This document shows, one piece after another, positions 53,266 through 63,335 of a DNA stretch of 64,000 nucleotides; positions within the stretch are counted from its first letter, which is position 1; each line of letters starts with the position of its first letter. Both the position numbers and the translations under genes were made by a program. The stretch comes from an uncultured bacterium (GTDB lineage Bacteria; Cyanobacteriota; Vampirovibrionia; Gastranaerophilales; Gastranaerophilaceae): NCBI GenBank assembly GCA_900547155.1, contig URFH01000009.1:1-64000 (forward strand). The letters are read 5' to 3'. The notes under the pieces are model-generated. The model had not been told where the DNA came from, ran no database searches, and worked only from the letters and a program-made list of their open reading frames with translations.

Positions 53266-54018
53266 TTACAATAATAACGTCAAAATGTCCGGTTCTCCGT
53301 CCGTAACGTGAATTGTGTGCTCAAAGTGGGCGGAGGGCCTGTGGTCTTTGGTTGTTACGCACCATTTGTCCTCCTGAACATAAACATCATCGCACCCGAG
53401 GTTCAACATTGGCTCGATTGCAATTGTCATGCCTGATTTCAGCTCAAAATTGTTCCCAGCACGGTAATTGAACACAAAAGGCTCCTCATGCATTTGATGT
53501 CCGACGCCATGACCGCCGTATTGACGCACAATACCGAGATTTTTCGACTTTGCAACATCTTCAATCGCTCCGCCGACATCCTCGAGCGTATTTCCGGCTC
53601 TCATTTTTTCAATTCCGGCAAAAAGCGATTTTTCAGTGGTTTCAAGCAGCATTTTGCACTCTTCTGAAACCTCTCCCACAGGATAAGTCCACGCACTGTC
53701 GCCAACCATGCCATGATAGGTTGCGCCGACGTCAATGCTTATAATATCGCCCTCTTTAAGGATTTCTTCGTCAGAGGGGATTCCATGGACGACATTTGCG
53801 TTGATTGAAGCACAAATCGTTGCCGGAAAACCGCCGTAACCCAGAAAAGTAGGAATACATTTGTTTTCTTTGATGATTTTTGCGGCAATTTCATCCAGGT
53901 ATTTCGTGGAAACGCCCGGTTTGATTTCTTTTTTCATTGCCTGATGAACCAGCGCCACAACGTTTCCCGCGTAGCGCATGATTTTAATTTCTTCTCTGGA
54001 TTTTCTTGATGCTGCCAT
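53266..54018 (-). CDS. map: Type I methionine aminopeptidase
   Basis: This 250-residue metalloenzyme removes initiator methionine. Metal ligands appear in order as IDVGA (Asp), GDSAW (Asp), GHGVGHQMHEEP (His), IAIEPM (Glu) and FEHTI (Glu). It follows adk after five bases, a standard neighbour, but secY is not upstream here. Confidence 0.96.
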   Translation of the reverse strand: MAASRKSREEIKIMRYAGNVVALVHQAMKKEIKPGVSTKYLDEIAAKIIKENKCIPTFLGYGGFPATICASINANVVHGIPSDEEILKEGDIISIDVGATYHGMVGDSAWTYPVGEVSEECKMLLETTEKSLFAGIEKMRAGNTLEDVGGAIEDVAKSKNLGIVRQYGGHGVGHQMHEEPFVFNYRAGNNFELKSGMTIAIEPMLNLGCDDVYVQEDKWCVTTKDHRPSAHFEHTIHVTDGEPDILTLLL

Positions 54019-54022
54019 AATT

Positions 54023-54676
54023 TTATATAACCTGTTTCAATTTTTCGTAAATTTCGTCAATAGAGCCGGTAGCGTCGAGTTTTACGAGCACACCGCGCTT
54101 TTCATAGAAATCAATAAGCGGAGCTGTTTGTGAAAAATATGTTTCAAAACGTTTTTTCGCAATTTCTTCCGTATCGTCTTTTCTTTGAACGAGTTCTGTC
54201 TGGCAGAAGTCGCAAACGCCCTCTTTTATAATAGGCATTGTTTTAATATTGAAAATAGCGCCGCATTTCGGGCAGGAACGCCGGTAAATAATACGTTCCA
54301 TGAGATTTTCAATCGGAATATCAAAATAAATCACGGTAGTTTTTACATCTTTTCCCGCGTCGATTTCTTTGAGCATTTCATCGAGAAGTTCCGCCTGCTC
54401 AAGGCTTCTGGGGAAACCGTCAAGTATAAAACCTTTTTGAACATCATCCTGTTTCAATCTGTCTTTGATGATATTCGCAACAACATTAACCGGAACGAGC
54501 TGGCCTTTTTCAACATAATCTTTTGCGATTTTTCCGGCTTCTGTGTTGTTTGCCATAGCTTCACGAAGCAGGGAGCCTGTATCAACATGGACAAACCCCG
54601 AATCAGCCGCCAGTTTTTTGGTTTGTGTACCTTTTCCGCTTGCCGGAGGCCCCATAAAAATAAGTTCTTTTTTCAT
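54023..54676 (-). CDS. adk: Adenylate kinase, zinc-binding lid type
   Basis: This 217-residue enzyme interconverts ATP, AMP and ADP. The P-loop GPPASGKGTQ is at residues 9-18, DGFPRSLEQA binds AMP, and the lid has four cysteines (CPKC and CDFC) for zinc. It heads an operon with map. The ribosome site is GGGAG. Confidence 0.96.
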   Translation of the reverse strand: MKKELIFMGPPASGKGTQTKKLAADSGFVHVDTGSLLREAMANNTEAGKIAKDYVEKGQLVPVNVVANIIKDRLKQDDVQKGFILDGFPRSLEQAELLDEMLKEIDAGKDVKTTVIYFDIPIENLMERIIYRRSCPKCGAIFNIKTMPIIKEGVCDFCQTELVQRKDDTEEIAKKRFETYFSQTAPLIDFYEKRGVLVKLDATGSIDEIYEKLKQVI

Positions 54677-54745
54677 ATAAACTCCCTTTCATTGCTATGA
54701 ATAAATCTTAACACTTTAAAAATATGTGACAATAATATATTTGAA

Positions 54746-55438
54746 CTAATCGCTGAATCTGAACTTAACAAGCGCCCAAATCGCATGAATTCCGTCAAAC
54801 CAGGTGATTTTTTTGCCCTCTGCATACTCTCTTCCGTAATAAGAAACAGGCAGTTCGTACAAACGGGCGTTTCTTTTCAGGACTTTTGCCGTAATTTCGG
54901 GCTCAAAATCAAATCTGTCCGATTTTATTTCAATCCCTTTCAAAAAGTCCGTGCGAAAAGCCTTATAACAGGTTTCCATGTCCGTCAAAGTCGTGTTGTA
55001 GAGGATATTTGTTATAAGAGTGAGGAGCCTGTTGCCCATCAGGTGCGTAAACATGAACGAACGCGATGGTTTTCCGCCGGAAAGCCTTGAGCCGTAGACA
55101 ACATCCGCCTTATCTTCAAGAATAAGCCTCAAAAGCTCATCATAATCCTTGGGATCGTACTCCAAATCAGCGTCCTGAATAACCATAATATCGCCGGTCA
55201 TGTGTTTCATTGCGGTTCTGATTGCAGCACCTTTGCCCTGATTTGTTTCATGGTAAAAAACTTTGTATTTTTCTTCATATTTTTTCAATAAATCCGTGCT
55301 GCCGTCAAAAGACGAATCGTCAACAAAAATTATCTCTTTTTCCAGCCCGCAAAACGGCGCCTGTTCGATTTTTTCCACGATTTTGTCCAAAGTTTCAATT
55401 TCATTGTAAACCGGAACGATAATGCTGATTTTTTCCAT
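54746..55438 (-). CDS. GT2 family glycosyltransferase (DPM1-like)
   Basis: This 230-residue enzyme has the GT-A fold: SIIVPVYNE at residues 4-12, FVDDSSFDGS, QDADLEYDP as the metal-binding DxD-type motif, and ETCYKAFR later. It resembles polyprenyl-phosphate sugar transferases without membrane helices. I start at the ATG after AGGAGT; a longer frame upstream has no support. Confidence 0.88.
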   Translation of the reverse strand: MEKISIIVPVYNEIETLDKIVEKIEQAPFCGLEKEIIFVDDSSFDGSTDLLKKYEEKYKVFYHETNQGKGAAIRTAMKHMTGDIMVIQDADLEYDPKDYDELLRLILEDKADVVYGSRLSGGKPSRSFMFTHLMGNRLLTLITNILYNTTLTDMETCYKAFRTDFLKGIEIKSDRFDFEPEITAKVLKRNARLYELPVSYYGREYAEGKKITWFDGIHAIWALVKFRFSD

Positions 55439-55615
55439 ATAAACTCCTATGTAATTCATTTGTTCTGCAAATTTAGCACGGATATCGGCGATTTTGCTGC
55501 CCTGAAACCGATTCGGTGCGACAATCGATATTAAATTATCATACATGTAGTATATTGCATTTTAAATTTGCTAAAAATATTGTATAATCAAATTGAGAAT
55601 ATGTTAAGGGTCAAA

Positions 55616-57352
55616 ATGGAAGAGTCAATAAAATCACAGGAAATTAATTCTGCACCTGCAAGCAAACTGCACAAATTGTTCGAAAGACTGGACACAGAAA
55701 GCACACAGGTTCTTTACAATGAGGCAAAAAGCCTCCACGAATTTTTGCTGAACACAAAATTTTACGGGCTGATTTCCCAGAATCTTTCCCTGATGGGGGT
55801 TCTGGAGTACAAACTCAACAACGGAAGCTACAAAACAGCCCTGAACATGCTAGAAGATGCAAAATTCCTCGCAGAAAATGCACGCGACCTTTCTGCGCAA
55901 AAAATAAATTTCTATTGCCGCGCAAGCGTTTTTTCGGGCGAAAAAAATTACTCTGAAGCGCTCGCAAACCTGAAAAGAGCCATGGAAATTTCGGTGGAAG
56001 ACGGTTTTCTGGACGGCAAAATAAAACTGCTTATTGAAAAAGTCCAAACAGAAAATAACGGCGAAAACGGCTCCTATGAACCGCAAAAACCGGTCACAGC
56101 GCTGCTTAACGTAGCAAGAACGCTCGCTGCGGAAACAAGTTTGGATTTATTGCTGGAAAGAATCGCTCAGGAAATCAAAAAAGTTCTAAATGCTGACAGA
56201 TGTTCGGTTTTCATCCTTGATAAAGACAAAAATCAGCTCTGGTCAAAGGTTGCGCTGGGGCTTGAAAGCAAAGAAATCAGATTTGACGCTGATAAAGGGC
56301 TTGCAGGCTTTGTTGCAAAAACAGGCGAAATCGTAAATATTAAAAACGCGTACGAGGATTCCCGTTTTAACCCCGAAATCGACTCAAAAACAGGCTACAA
56401 GACAGAAACCATTCTTTGCATGCCGATGAGGAACATAAAACATGAAATTCTCGGTGTTTTTCAGGTTTTGAACAAAATTAACGGCACATTCACCCGCGAA
56501 GACGAGGAAATGCTAATCGCAATCGGAACCAGCGCGGGAATTGCGATTGAAAACGCAAGGCTTTTTGATTCGCAGCAAAAAATGATTGAAACCCAGAAAC
56601 AGCTGTTCAAAAGCTTTATTGACACGCTCGCTGCCTCCATCGACGCCCGTGACAAAATCACAGCAGGTCATTCCAGCCGTGTAAAAATGTATTCGGAGTT
56701 GATTTGCGAGGATTTAAACCTTGAAAAATCGCAAAAAGACAATGTCATCCATGGCGCAATCCTCCATGATATCGGAAAAATAGGGATTCGCGACGCAGTT
56801 CTCCAAAAAGAGGGCAAACTCACCGACGAAGAATACAAACACATTCAGGAGCACGTAAAAATCACCTACGATATCCTGAACAAGGTTTATCTTTCGGAGG
56901 AATTCAAAGAAGTCGCTGAAATCGCCTCCAGCCACCACGAAAAATACGACGGAACCGGCTATTTCAGAAAACTTGCGGGCGAAAATATCTGCCTCGGAGG
57001 CAGAATCCTCGCTGTCAGCGATGTTTTTGACGCAATCACCTCAAAACGCCACTACCGTGACAAAATGCCTATCAAAGATGCACTTTCAATCATCAAAAAC
57101 GGCTCGGGAAAACACTTTGACCCGAAAATTGTTGATTCTTTCTTTAGAATAAGGCTGGACAGGCTTGTGCAGGTATTTTTGAGCGAAGTGGATTGGGAAT
57201 TGCAGCCCGAAGACGAAATATTACTCGCAAAGTACAATGTCGGTTATCTTTATGATTTAATAACATCAAAAGAGCCGGAAAATTTCAGTGAAGAAGAAAG
57301 AAAATTCTTTGAAATTTTCAACCACTACTACAATTGCAAAGCAGGAAACTAA
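55616..57352 (+). CDS. GAF plus HD-GYP protein, putative c-di-GMP phosphodiesterase
   Basis: This 578-residue soluble protein has a TPR-like helical N terminus (1-145), a GAF domain (about 150-305) and an HD-GYP domain (about 325-500). HDIGKIG and HHEKYDGTG are intact, but the GYP triplet reads GYF. It may hydrolyse cyclic di-GMP or be a sensor only. I start at ATG 55616 with AAGGG upstream. It is followed by a TPR gene and a NarL regulator. Confidence 0.88.
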   Translation: MEESIKSQEINSAPASKLHKLFERLDTESTQVLYNEAKSLHEFLLNTKFYGLISQNLSLMGVLEYKLNNGSYKTALNMLEDAKFLAENARDLSAQKINFYCRASVFSGEKNYSEALANLKRAMEISVEDGFLDGKIKLLIEKVQTENNGENGSYEPQKPVTALLNVARTLAAETSLDLLLERIAQEIKKVLNADRCSVFILDKDKNQLWSKVALGLESKEIRFDADKGLAGFVAKTGEIVNIKNAYEDSRFNPEIDSKTGYKTETILCMPMRNIKHEILGVFQVLNKINGTFTREDEEMLIAIGTSAGIAIENARLFDSQQKMIETQKQLFKSFIDTLAASIDARDKITAGHSSRVKMYSELICEDLNLEKSQKDNVIHGAILHDIGKIGIRDAVLQKEGKLTDEEYKHIQEHVKITYDILNKVYLSEEFKEVAEIASSHHEKYDGTGYFRKLAGENICLGGRILAVSDVFDAITSKRHYRDKMPIKDALSIIKNGSGKHFDPKIVDSFFRIRLDRLVQVFLSEVDWELQPEDEILLAKYNVGYLYDLITSKEPENFSEEERKFFEIFNHYYNCKAGN

Positions 57353-57356
57353 TTTT

Positions 57357-58958
57357 ATGCGTAAAAAATTAATAAAAACCATGGCAATTTTGATATCTTT
57401 GAGCTGCGCGCCGGCTATTGTGCATTCAGCGGAAACAAATGCCGTAAACCAAAAAGCCGGTTCATACGCTTTCACAAACGATAACATGAAACAAATCAAA
57501 AACAGCGGATTGGCGAATGATTTGTTCAAAATTATCACATTTTCCCAACCCGCGGATTCTTTCAGGGCCGGCTCCTCAGCAATGAGCTCCACAAAACAAT
57601 ACGAAGCAGCAAATCAGAAATTTTCGCAAGGAAACATCACTGCCGCGTATAAAGATTACAAATCCGTCTTAAATACCAACAAAAGCGACGATTTTGTTTA
57701 TCTCGGATTCGCCTACAAACTCGCAAATCTCGGGCTTTTCTCACTTGCACAGGAATCTATAAACAATATCTGCAACACAGGGCTTTATAAAACCCAGATT
57801 GAGCTGATTAAAAAGGTTTTCTTCCCGACAATGGCGCTTTCTTACGATGAAGAAATTTATCTTGCGCAGTGTTACACAGAAATTTATTTTAACAATCTGG
57901 CGTTTGAAGTTGTGCGTGAATTGAGCAAAAATTCGGCACTTTTGAAAAAATCCGACTATGCAAATTACATTCTTGCCCAGGCGTATTTGAATTTGAAAGA
58001 ATACGGAAAAGCAATGAGCTCAATCAACAAAGCCCTCTCCATGAGCGACAATAACGCAAATTATCTAAAGCTCAAAGCCCAGATTTATTGCGAAAACAAC
58101 AAATATAACGACGCAATCAAGACGGTTGACAGCATTCTTGCCCAGAATGTCAACGTGATGAACTACAATCAGGATATTGAAGCACTAAAATACTTTATCC
58201 TTGCCAGAGCAACCCGCGATAAAACAAAATCCAAATATTACCTTGCGAACTATTTCCTGAAAAGCTCTGAGACCCAAAGAGCAATCAAAGAGCTAAATCA
58301 GAACGTATTTTCAAACAAAAAAGACTACCAGTCCTACACAACGCTTGGCGATATATATTTAGCGCAGCGTGACTCGGTAAAAGCGATGGATATGTATCAA
58401 AAAGCCTTTAAAATCAAGAAAAACGATACAAATGTGCTCATCGGAATCGGAAATGTTTATATGGCGCAAAACAACCATAAAACAGCTCTGGACTATTTTC
58501 TAAAAGCAGCGAAAAAAGATAAAAATAATGAAAAAGCGTTCATAAACGCAGCACTCTGCTACAAAGCAACGGGTGTGCCCGCTAAATCAAGCGAATTCTC
58601 CCAGAAAGCGCTCAAAATAAACCCCGAATCCGACTATGTTTATTACACAATGGCGCAGATTGACGAGGTTTACGCGACAAATTACCTGAAAAAAGCACTG
58701 ACCATCAACCCGATGAACACAGAAGCCTGGCTTGATTTGTCCTACAATGCGATTAAAAACCGCCAGTCGGGTTATGCACGTGAATATCTTCAGCCGGTAA
58801 AATATCTTGATAAAAATAATTACAGATATTACTACATTTCCGGCCTGATTAAAAAACAGGAAGGCGACCTCACCGGTGCTGACAACGATTTCACAAAATC
58901 ACACAACCTCAACCCCTCTTTTACAGAGGCGCTGAAAGAGCTTTCATCAGGATTGTAA
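57357..58958 (+). CDS. Exported TPR-repeat protein
   Basis: This 533-residue protein has a signal peptide (ending VHSA) and about ten TPR units (for example DIYLAQRDSVKAMDMYQKAF). It probably acts as a protein-binding scaffold. I start at ATG 57357, 15 bases after AGGAA; a longer frame overlaps the HD-GYP gene. The NarL regulator follows immediately. Confidence 0.8.
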   Translation: MRKKLIKTMAILISLSCAPAIVHSAETNAVNQKAGSYAFTNDNMKQIKNSGLANDLFKIITFSQPADSFRAGSSAMSSTKQYEAANQKFSQGNITAAYKDYKSVLNTNKSDDFVYLGFAYKLANLGLFSLAQESINNICNTGLYKTQIELIKKVFFPTMALSYDEEIYLAQCYTEIYFNNLAFEVVRELSKNSALLKKSDYANYILAQAYLNLKEYGKAMSSINKALSMSDNNANYLKLKAQIYCENNKYNDAIKTVDSILAQNVNVMNYNQDIEALKYFILARATRDKTKSKYYLANYFLKSSETQRAIKELNQNVFSNKKDYQSYTTLGDIYLAQRDSVKAMDMYQKAFKIKKNDTNVLIGIGNVYMAQNNHKTALDYFLKAAKKDKNNEKAFINAALCYKATGVPAKSSEFSQKALKINPESDYVYYTMAQIDEVYATNYLKKALTINPMNTEAWLDLSYNAIKNRQSGYAREYLQPVKYLDKNNYRYYYISGLIKKQEGDLTGADNDFTKSHNLNPSFTEALKELSSGL

Positions 58959-58959
58959 T

Positions 58960-59598
58960 ATGAACAAACTGCTTATCGTTGAAGACCACGCATTGACCAG
59001 ATTTGCTTTGAAATCAGCTTTTGAACTGCCTGATTTTGAAGTTTTTGAGGCAGAAAATGCCTCCTGCGCGCTTGAATGCGTAAAAAATAACGCAATTGAC
59101 GTAATTTTGATGGATTTGGGGCTTCCTGATTTTAACGGAATCGAAGCAACACAAAAAATCAAACAAAAAAACAGCAGCATAAAAATAATAATCCTCACTT
59201 CCCATGAAAAAAAGGAGGAAGTGCTGGATTCATTAAAAGCAGGCGCAAACGCATACTGCTCAAAAGACATTGCGCCTGAAAAACTTATAGAAGTCGTAAA
59301 ATCAGTACTTAACGGTGACGCATGGTTTGATGCCAAAGTTGCAAAAATCGTGCTGGAAGCGGCATCTTCCGGTGCTACGGCAGAAATTGAAACACCGAAT
59401 GCGGAAACAAACCTCACAATGCGCGAAAAACAGGTGCTCTCGCTGATTGTCGAGGGGATGAACAACCACGAAATCGCAAAAAAGCTCGACGTAAGCGTCA
59501 ACACAACAAAAGCCCATGTCTGCAACATCCTCCAGAAGCTCTCCGTTCAAGACCGCACGCAGGCTGCAATAAAAGCCCTCAAAGACAAAATCATCTAA
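58960..59598 (+). CDS. NarL/FixJ family response regulator
   Basis: This 212-residue regulator has a receiver domain with phospho-acceptor D52 (LMDLGLPD), a switch serine/threonine and K104, and a LuxR-type HTH (LTMREKQVLSLIVEGMNNHE, SVNTTKAHV). It is directly after the TPR gene, so it likely shares a transcript. A partner kinase could be either orphan kinase in the window. Confidence 0.92.
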   Translation: MNKLLIVEDHALTRFALKSAFELPDFEVFEAENASCALECVKNNAIDVILMDLGLPDFNGIEATQKIKQKNSSIKIIILTSHEKKEEVLDSLKAGANAYCSKDIAPEKLIEVVKSVLNGDAWFDAKVAKIVLEAASSGATAEIETPNAETNLTMREKQVLSLIVEGMNNHEIAKKLDVSVNTTKAHVCNILQKLSVQDRTQAAIKALKDKII

Positions 59599-59677
59599 CC
59601 GGGCTAGCCTTTTTGCTATTTAACTCCTTATTTAAACGTGATATTTTCAATCCGTAACATAATTCAAGGAGTTTAAA

Positions 59678-59989
59678 ATGAGCCACGGAAAACACAAAGC
59701 CAAGTACATGAAACATTTTTTCGTAAAAAGTTTCTTGATAAGTTTAGTTTTGCTGATTTTGGTCTGCATTTGCAGCGCGTTTACATTTGACTGGCAGGCA
59801 GCGCTTGCTGAAAGACTTTACGGCATGGATTCTGATGATTACGCACAAATCCTCGCCCTTACCATGGGAATCTGGAAAATATTAATCGTCCAATTCACGC
59901 TTGTGCCTGCGATTGCCGCATTTTTCATCGCAAAACACATTGAAAAACATCACGCAGATGAAAACGATGACTGCGGCTGCGGCTGTTAG
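59678..59989 (+). CDS. Small His/Cys-rich membrane protein
   Basis: This 103-residue protein has a His/Lys-rich N terminus, two membrane helices (FLISLVLLILVCICSAF and IWKILIVQFTLVPAIAAFFI) and a tail ending CGCGC after HIEKHHADENDD. The metal-ligand-rich ends suggest metal binding. No family is recognised. A CAAGGAG ribosome site precedes it. Confidence 0.7.
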   Translation: MSHGKHKAKYMKHFFVKSFLISLVLLILVCICSAFTFDWQAALAERLYGMDSDDYAQILALTMGIWKILIVQFTLVPAIAAFFIAKHIEKHHADENDDCGCGC

Positions 59990-60012
59990 TTATTGAAAGA
60001 TTTACCTCGCAA

Positions 60013-60041
60013 AAGCGGCGCTTTTTGGCGCTGCTTTTTTG
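60013..60041 (+). terminator. Rho-independent terminator
   Basis: AGCGGCGC pairs with GCGCTGCT (one wobble) and is followed by six T residues. It serves the His/Cys protein and may also act for the convergent kinase operon. Confidence 0.75.
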
Positions 60042-60044
60042 TTA

Positions 60045-60710
60045 TCAGTCCAATCTACCCGAATCCAGCACTTCCTGAACGCGCTCAACCATCTTTTTAT
60101 GGATATCTTCAACCGGCAAAGTCCCGTCAATCGAGATAAAGTTATAAAGCGACTTCATTTTTTCATATTCATCAAGGCATTTGTCCTGATAAATCTTGAA
60201 ACTGCTGTAAAAATCCGAGCTCAGCCCGATATCACGCCCTGATTCCCAATAATCAAGCCCTGTTGTGCCAATTACGCGTTTTAAAAGGATATCAATCGGC
60301 ACATCAAGATAAAATACCAAATCCGGCTCCGGAGCAAAGCTATAAAGCTCTTTTACCCATTCAAAATCCTGCCCGCGCACAACATCTCGGGCAAACGCAG
60401 TATAAGTATAGCGGTCAAGCAATACCACAAAACCGGCATTAAGCGCCGGAATGATAGTATTTTCGAGCCTGTCGGCAAAATCCGCAGCGTACAAAAGGCT
60501 GAAAGTCGTTGCGTTGAGGAGATTTCTGTCTTTTGCGTCGTCAATAACATTCGCAATAAGCCGTGAAGTCTTCCATTCACTGACCATGCAGCCGTAACTT
60601 TTGTCCTCAATCCATCTTTTTAACAGATTAATCTGGGTCGATTTGCCGGAACCGTCCGTTCCTTCGATAACTATAAGCAATCCGGGATATTTTTTGTTGT
60701 TTTGCTCCAT
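60045..60710 (-). CDS. Thymidylate kinase-like protein, second paralog
   Basis: This 221-residue protein has the P-loop GTDGSGKST, DRYTYTAFARD and a C-terminal lid region. It should phosphorylate dTMP or a related nucleotide. Its ATG overlaps the stop of the preceding paralog (TAATG); a frame extended to 60740 runs into that gene. The two proteins share about the same length and motifs but are clearly diverged. Confidence 0.85.
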   Translation of the reverse strand: MEQNNKKYPGLLIVIEGTDGSGKSTQINLLKRWIEDKSYGCMVSEWKTSRLIANVIDDAKDRNLLNATTFSLLYAADFADRLENTIIPALNAGFVVLLDRYTYTAFARDVVRGQDFEWVKELYSFAPEPDLVFYLDVPIDILLKRVIGTTGLDYWESGRDIGLSSDFYSSFKIYQDKCLDEYEKMKSLYNFISIDGTLPVEDIHKKMVERVQEVLDSGRLD

Positions 60711-61381
60711 TATATATTTATTCCTTTTTTCGCGAGGCAATCTCTGACGAGTTCGCGCATTTTAACCTGTTTTGCATGAATTGACTGCTGTGCATCTATT
60801 TTTACAAGCCCGAATTCCTCGACCATTTGCAGATATTCGGCATTTACCATATTCTGGAAAATAACATAGCTTTTGTAAGGGTTGTTGCTCAATTTCAAAT
60901 CCATTCCCGCCTCATAAAAGCTCGGTGTCCGGTTTGCACAGATTCTTTCGAGCGAAGTTTCGGCGTTTATGCTGTAATAAAGCGTCAAATCCGGCTTTAC
61001 AGCAAAACCGTACATATTTCGCACCCAGTTTTTGTCCACGCCTCTGGCAACATCCCTTGCAAAAGCCGTGTAAACGTACCTGTCAGCAAGCACTATGAAG
61101 CCCGCTTTCAATGCAGGAATAATAATCTGCTCCAGTCTGTCCGCAAAATCAACCGCATGCAGAAGACTGAACGTCCTCGGGCTTAAAAGATTCTTTTTTT
61201 TGGCCTTTTTTGTGGTTTGAGAGATGAGTTCCGAGGAATTCCACTCCGTAAAAATCACATCAAGCCCTTTTGATTGCAGCCAGTCGCGAAGAATCGCCAG
61301 CTGGGTGGATTTTCCCGAACCGTCAATCCCCTCAACACAAATCAATGTGCCCTCTAAATTATGCTCGTTGAATAATCTCAA
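60710..61381 (-). CDS. Thymidylate kinase-like protein, first paralog
   Basis: This 223-residue kinase has GIDGSGKST (18-26) and DRYVYTAFARD (100-110). The serine usually following DRY is replaced by threonine and the lid lacks the normal arginine pattern, so substrate is uncertain. It is the first of a coupled pair of paralogs. Confidence 0.85.
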   Translation of the reverse strand: MRLFNEHNLEGTLICVEGIDGSGKSTQLAILRDWLQSKGLDVIFTEWNSSELISQTTKKAKKKNLLSPRTFSLLHAVDFADRLEQIIIPALKAGFIVLADRYVYTAFARDVARGVDKNWVRNMYGFAVKPDLTLYYSINAETSLERICANRTPSFYEAGMDLKLSNNPYKSYVIFQNMVNAEYLQMVEEFGLVKIDAQQSIHAKQVKMRELVRDCLAKKGINI

Positions 61382-61454
61382 AACCGCCCCTTTTTACTTA
61401 AATTATTCTTTTTATTTTAACATATTATTGAAAAAGTTCAAAGTAACCGGTTGT

Positions 61455-61739
61455 TTAATGATTTCTTATTGAATATTCGTAATTGTCCAGTTCTTCTTTT
61501 TCCGCGTCATTAATCTTTTTGAGCTCCTCAAAGTAAATATCCGAGGGCATTTCGAGCCAATCAGCCTTATGAGCAAGAGCTTCGCGCCTTTGTGCGTATT
61601 TATATTCAATCTCCTCGCGCCCGTTCATTGCCGGAGAGCAAAAATCGCAATCATCAAGCTCTTTAAATGACACATTTTTCGTTTTATTTATTGAAAAATT
61701 ACTGTTTGAAAAACCCACGGGGATAGTTTTTGTAATCAT
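61455..61739 (-). CDS. Small hypothetical protein
   Basis: This 94-residue protein has two cysteines (DDCDFC) and an acidic helical C terminus (EELKKINDAEKEELDN). A GAGAGGT ribosome site supports it. No family is recognised. Confidence 0.55.
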   Translation of the reverse strand: MITKTIPVGFSNSNFSINKTKNVSFKELDDCDFCSPAMNGREEIEYKYAQRREALAHKADWLEMPSDIYFEELKKINDAEKEELDNYEYSIRNH

Positions 61740-61953
61740 AGTTACCTCTCTTATACATATGACCTATTAAACACCGTAATTATTAATTTTTGCTATCTTT
61801 TAAGTTTATTTTGAAAAAAATTTACATATCAGCTCATAAAATTGACTTAAATGCGTTTTTTTGTTAATTTTTGTATAAATATGCCGTCACACTAGCAAAT
61901 ATTGGGATTTAGCTGCTTTATTCAGCTGGAGAAGAATAGAAAGGTTTATATTA

Positions 61954-63252
61954 TTGACAAATATCAACGCATTTTTCAACCATTTTGCCAATAAATCAAC
62001 ACTGCCGCAAATTCAGGAAAAGAAACAAAAAACAGAAAAACAGGAAGTAAAAGAACTTTTACAAAATCCCGAAGACCCGCTTGCGAAGTATCCTTTGAGG
62101 GGATTTGGCTACGCAAACGAAATCGGGGCAGCTCTTTCAGCAATGCCCGGATGGGGAAAAACCGCTGAAGCCTTGCTCTGGGTGCCGGCGTTGATGTATC
62201 TGGGCGCGGATATTTTCGACAAGTACTCCAGAGGCAAGGAAGGCAACTATTCCAAGCCCGCCGTAGATAAAGCGGTCGAACAGGCAACTTTTCAGGCGCT
62301 TGCCAGCGTAATTTTGCCGACTGCAGCCGTAAAAATGGGGCAAAAACTCGCCGGTTATGCAGCTAAATACGACGGTTCCAACCTCACCGCAAGCGCGCAG
62401 GAAGAATTGTACAGAAAACTTCTCGATGATTTTGATAAAGGGCGTTTTGCAAAATCAGATTACACAAAAACAGCGGCTGACGGCAAATCTACCGTAAGAA
62501 AAGGCGTTGACCGGATGATGAACAAAGTTTTGTCCGAAGATTTTGACAAACTGCTCAACGATACGGCTCATGACCTAAAAACAGAAGGAATCTGGCCTAA
62601 AGTCAAAAGATTTTTCACGCACACCTCAAGACCGGTTTCGTGCGCGACATCAGACCGGAACGATGTGGTCAATTTTGTTAAAAAGAAATCCGAAGAAATT
62701 TTCGACCTGCAAAATCAGCTCGAAAACATTTCTGAAAGTGAAACATCCAAACTGAAACCCGAGGTTTTGAAAAGATATAACAAAGCCGCTAAAAATATCG
62801 ACGTTAAAGTTCAGGAACTCATAAAAGAGAACCCGTCTTTTGTATTGAAAAAGATTTTAAACAGCTACAATCCGGCAATGAAGCCGCTTGAAGCTGAAAT
62901 CATTAAAAAATACAGCGGTGACAGCCTCAAAGTCCTGCTAAAAGACAACAAAGCCTGCTCTGCTTTGCTTGAGGAGCTTATGAAAAATCCGGAATCGCAA
63001 AAAGCAATCATTGAGCACACTAAAAAGGTTAAAATTGCACGTGACGCGCTGCGGCCTCTTTTGAAAACAAGAGAAATGCGCCTCGGATGGCTGAAAACAG
63101 CCGGCGGATTCGCTGCACTGGCTTGCCTTGCGATTCCGATTGACCATTTTGTCCACAAATACATTATCCAAAAGGCAGTTGCGCCCGCACTTGAAAATGT
63201 TGAAAAATTCAACAAAAATTTCAAGAAAAACCATGAAACAAAAAATGCCTGA
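61954..63252 (+). CDS. Hypothetical protein with two membrane segments
   Basis: This 432-residue protein has a hydrophobic segment near residues 75-90 and another near 385-402 (GGFAALACLAIPIDHF), and is otherwise helical and Lys-rich. No family is recognised. The start is TTG 61954 with AAAGG 15 bases upstream. Confidence 0.65.
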   Translation: MTNINAFFNHFANKSTLPQIQEKKQKTEKQEVKELLQNPEDPLAKYPLRGFGYANEIGAALSAMPGWGKTAEALLWVPALMYLGADIFDKYSRGKEGNYSKPAVDKAVEQATFQALASVILPTAAVKMGQKLAGYAAKYDGSNLTASAQEELYRKLLDDFDKGRFAKSDYTKTAADGKSTVRKGVDRMMNKVLSEDFDKLLNDTAHDLKTEGIWPKVKRFFTHTSRPVSCATSDRNDVVNFVKKKSEEIFDLQNQLENISESETSKLKPEVLKRYNKAAKNIDVKVQELIKENPSFVLKKILNSYNPAMKPLEAEIIKKYSGDSLKVLLKDNKACSALLEELMKNPESQKAIIEHTKKVKIARDALRPLLKTREMRLGWLKTAGGFAALACLAIPIDHFVHKYIIQKAVAPALENVEKFNKNFKKNHETKNA

Positions 63253-63335
63253 GCGTTTCGTATGCAATACTTTACAAATACTTGCATGCAGCTTGTTTCT
63301 CAAGTAGAATAATTTTACAAAATAAGGAGAACAAG

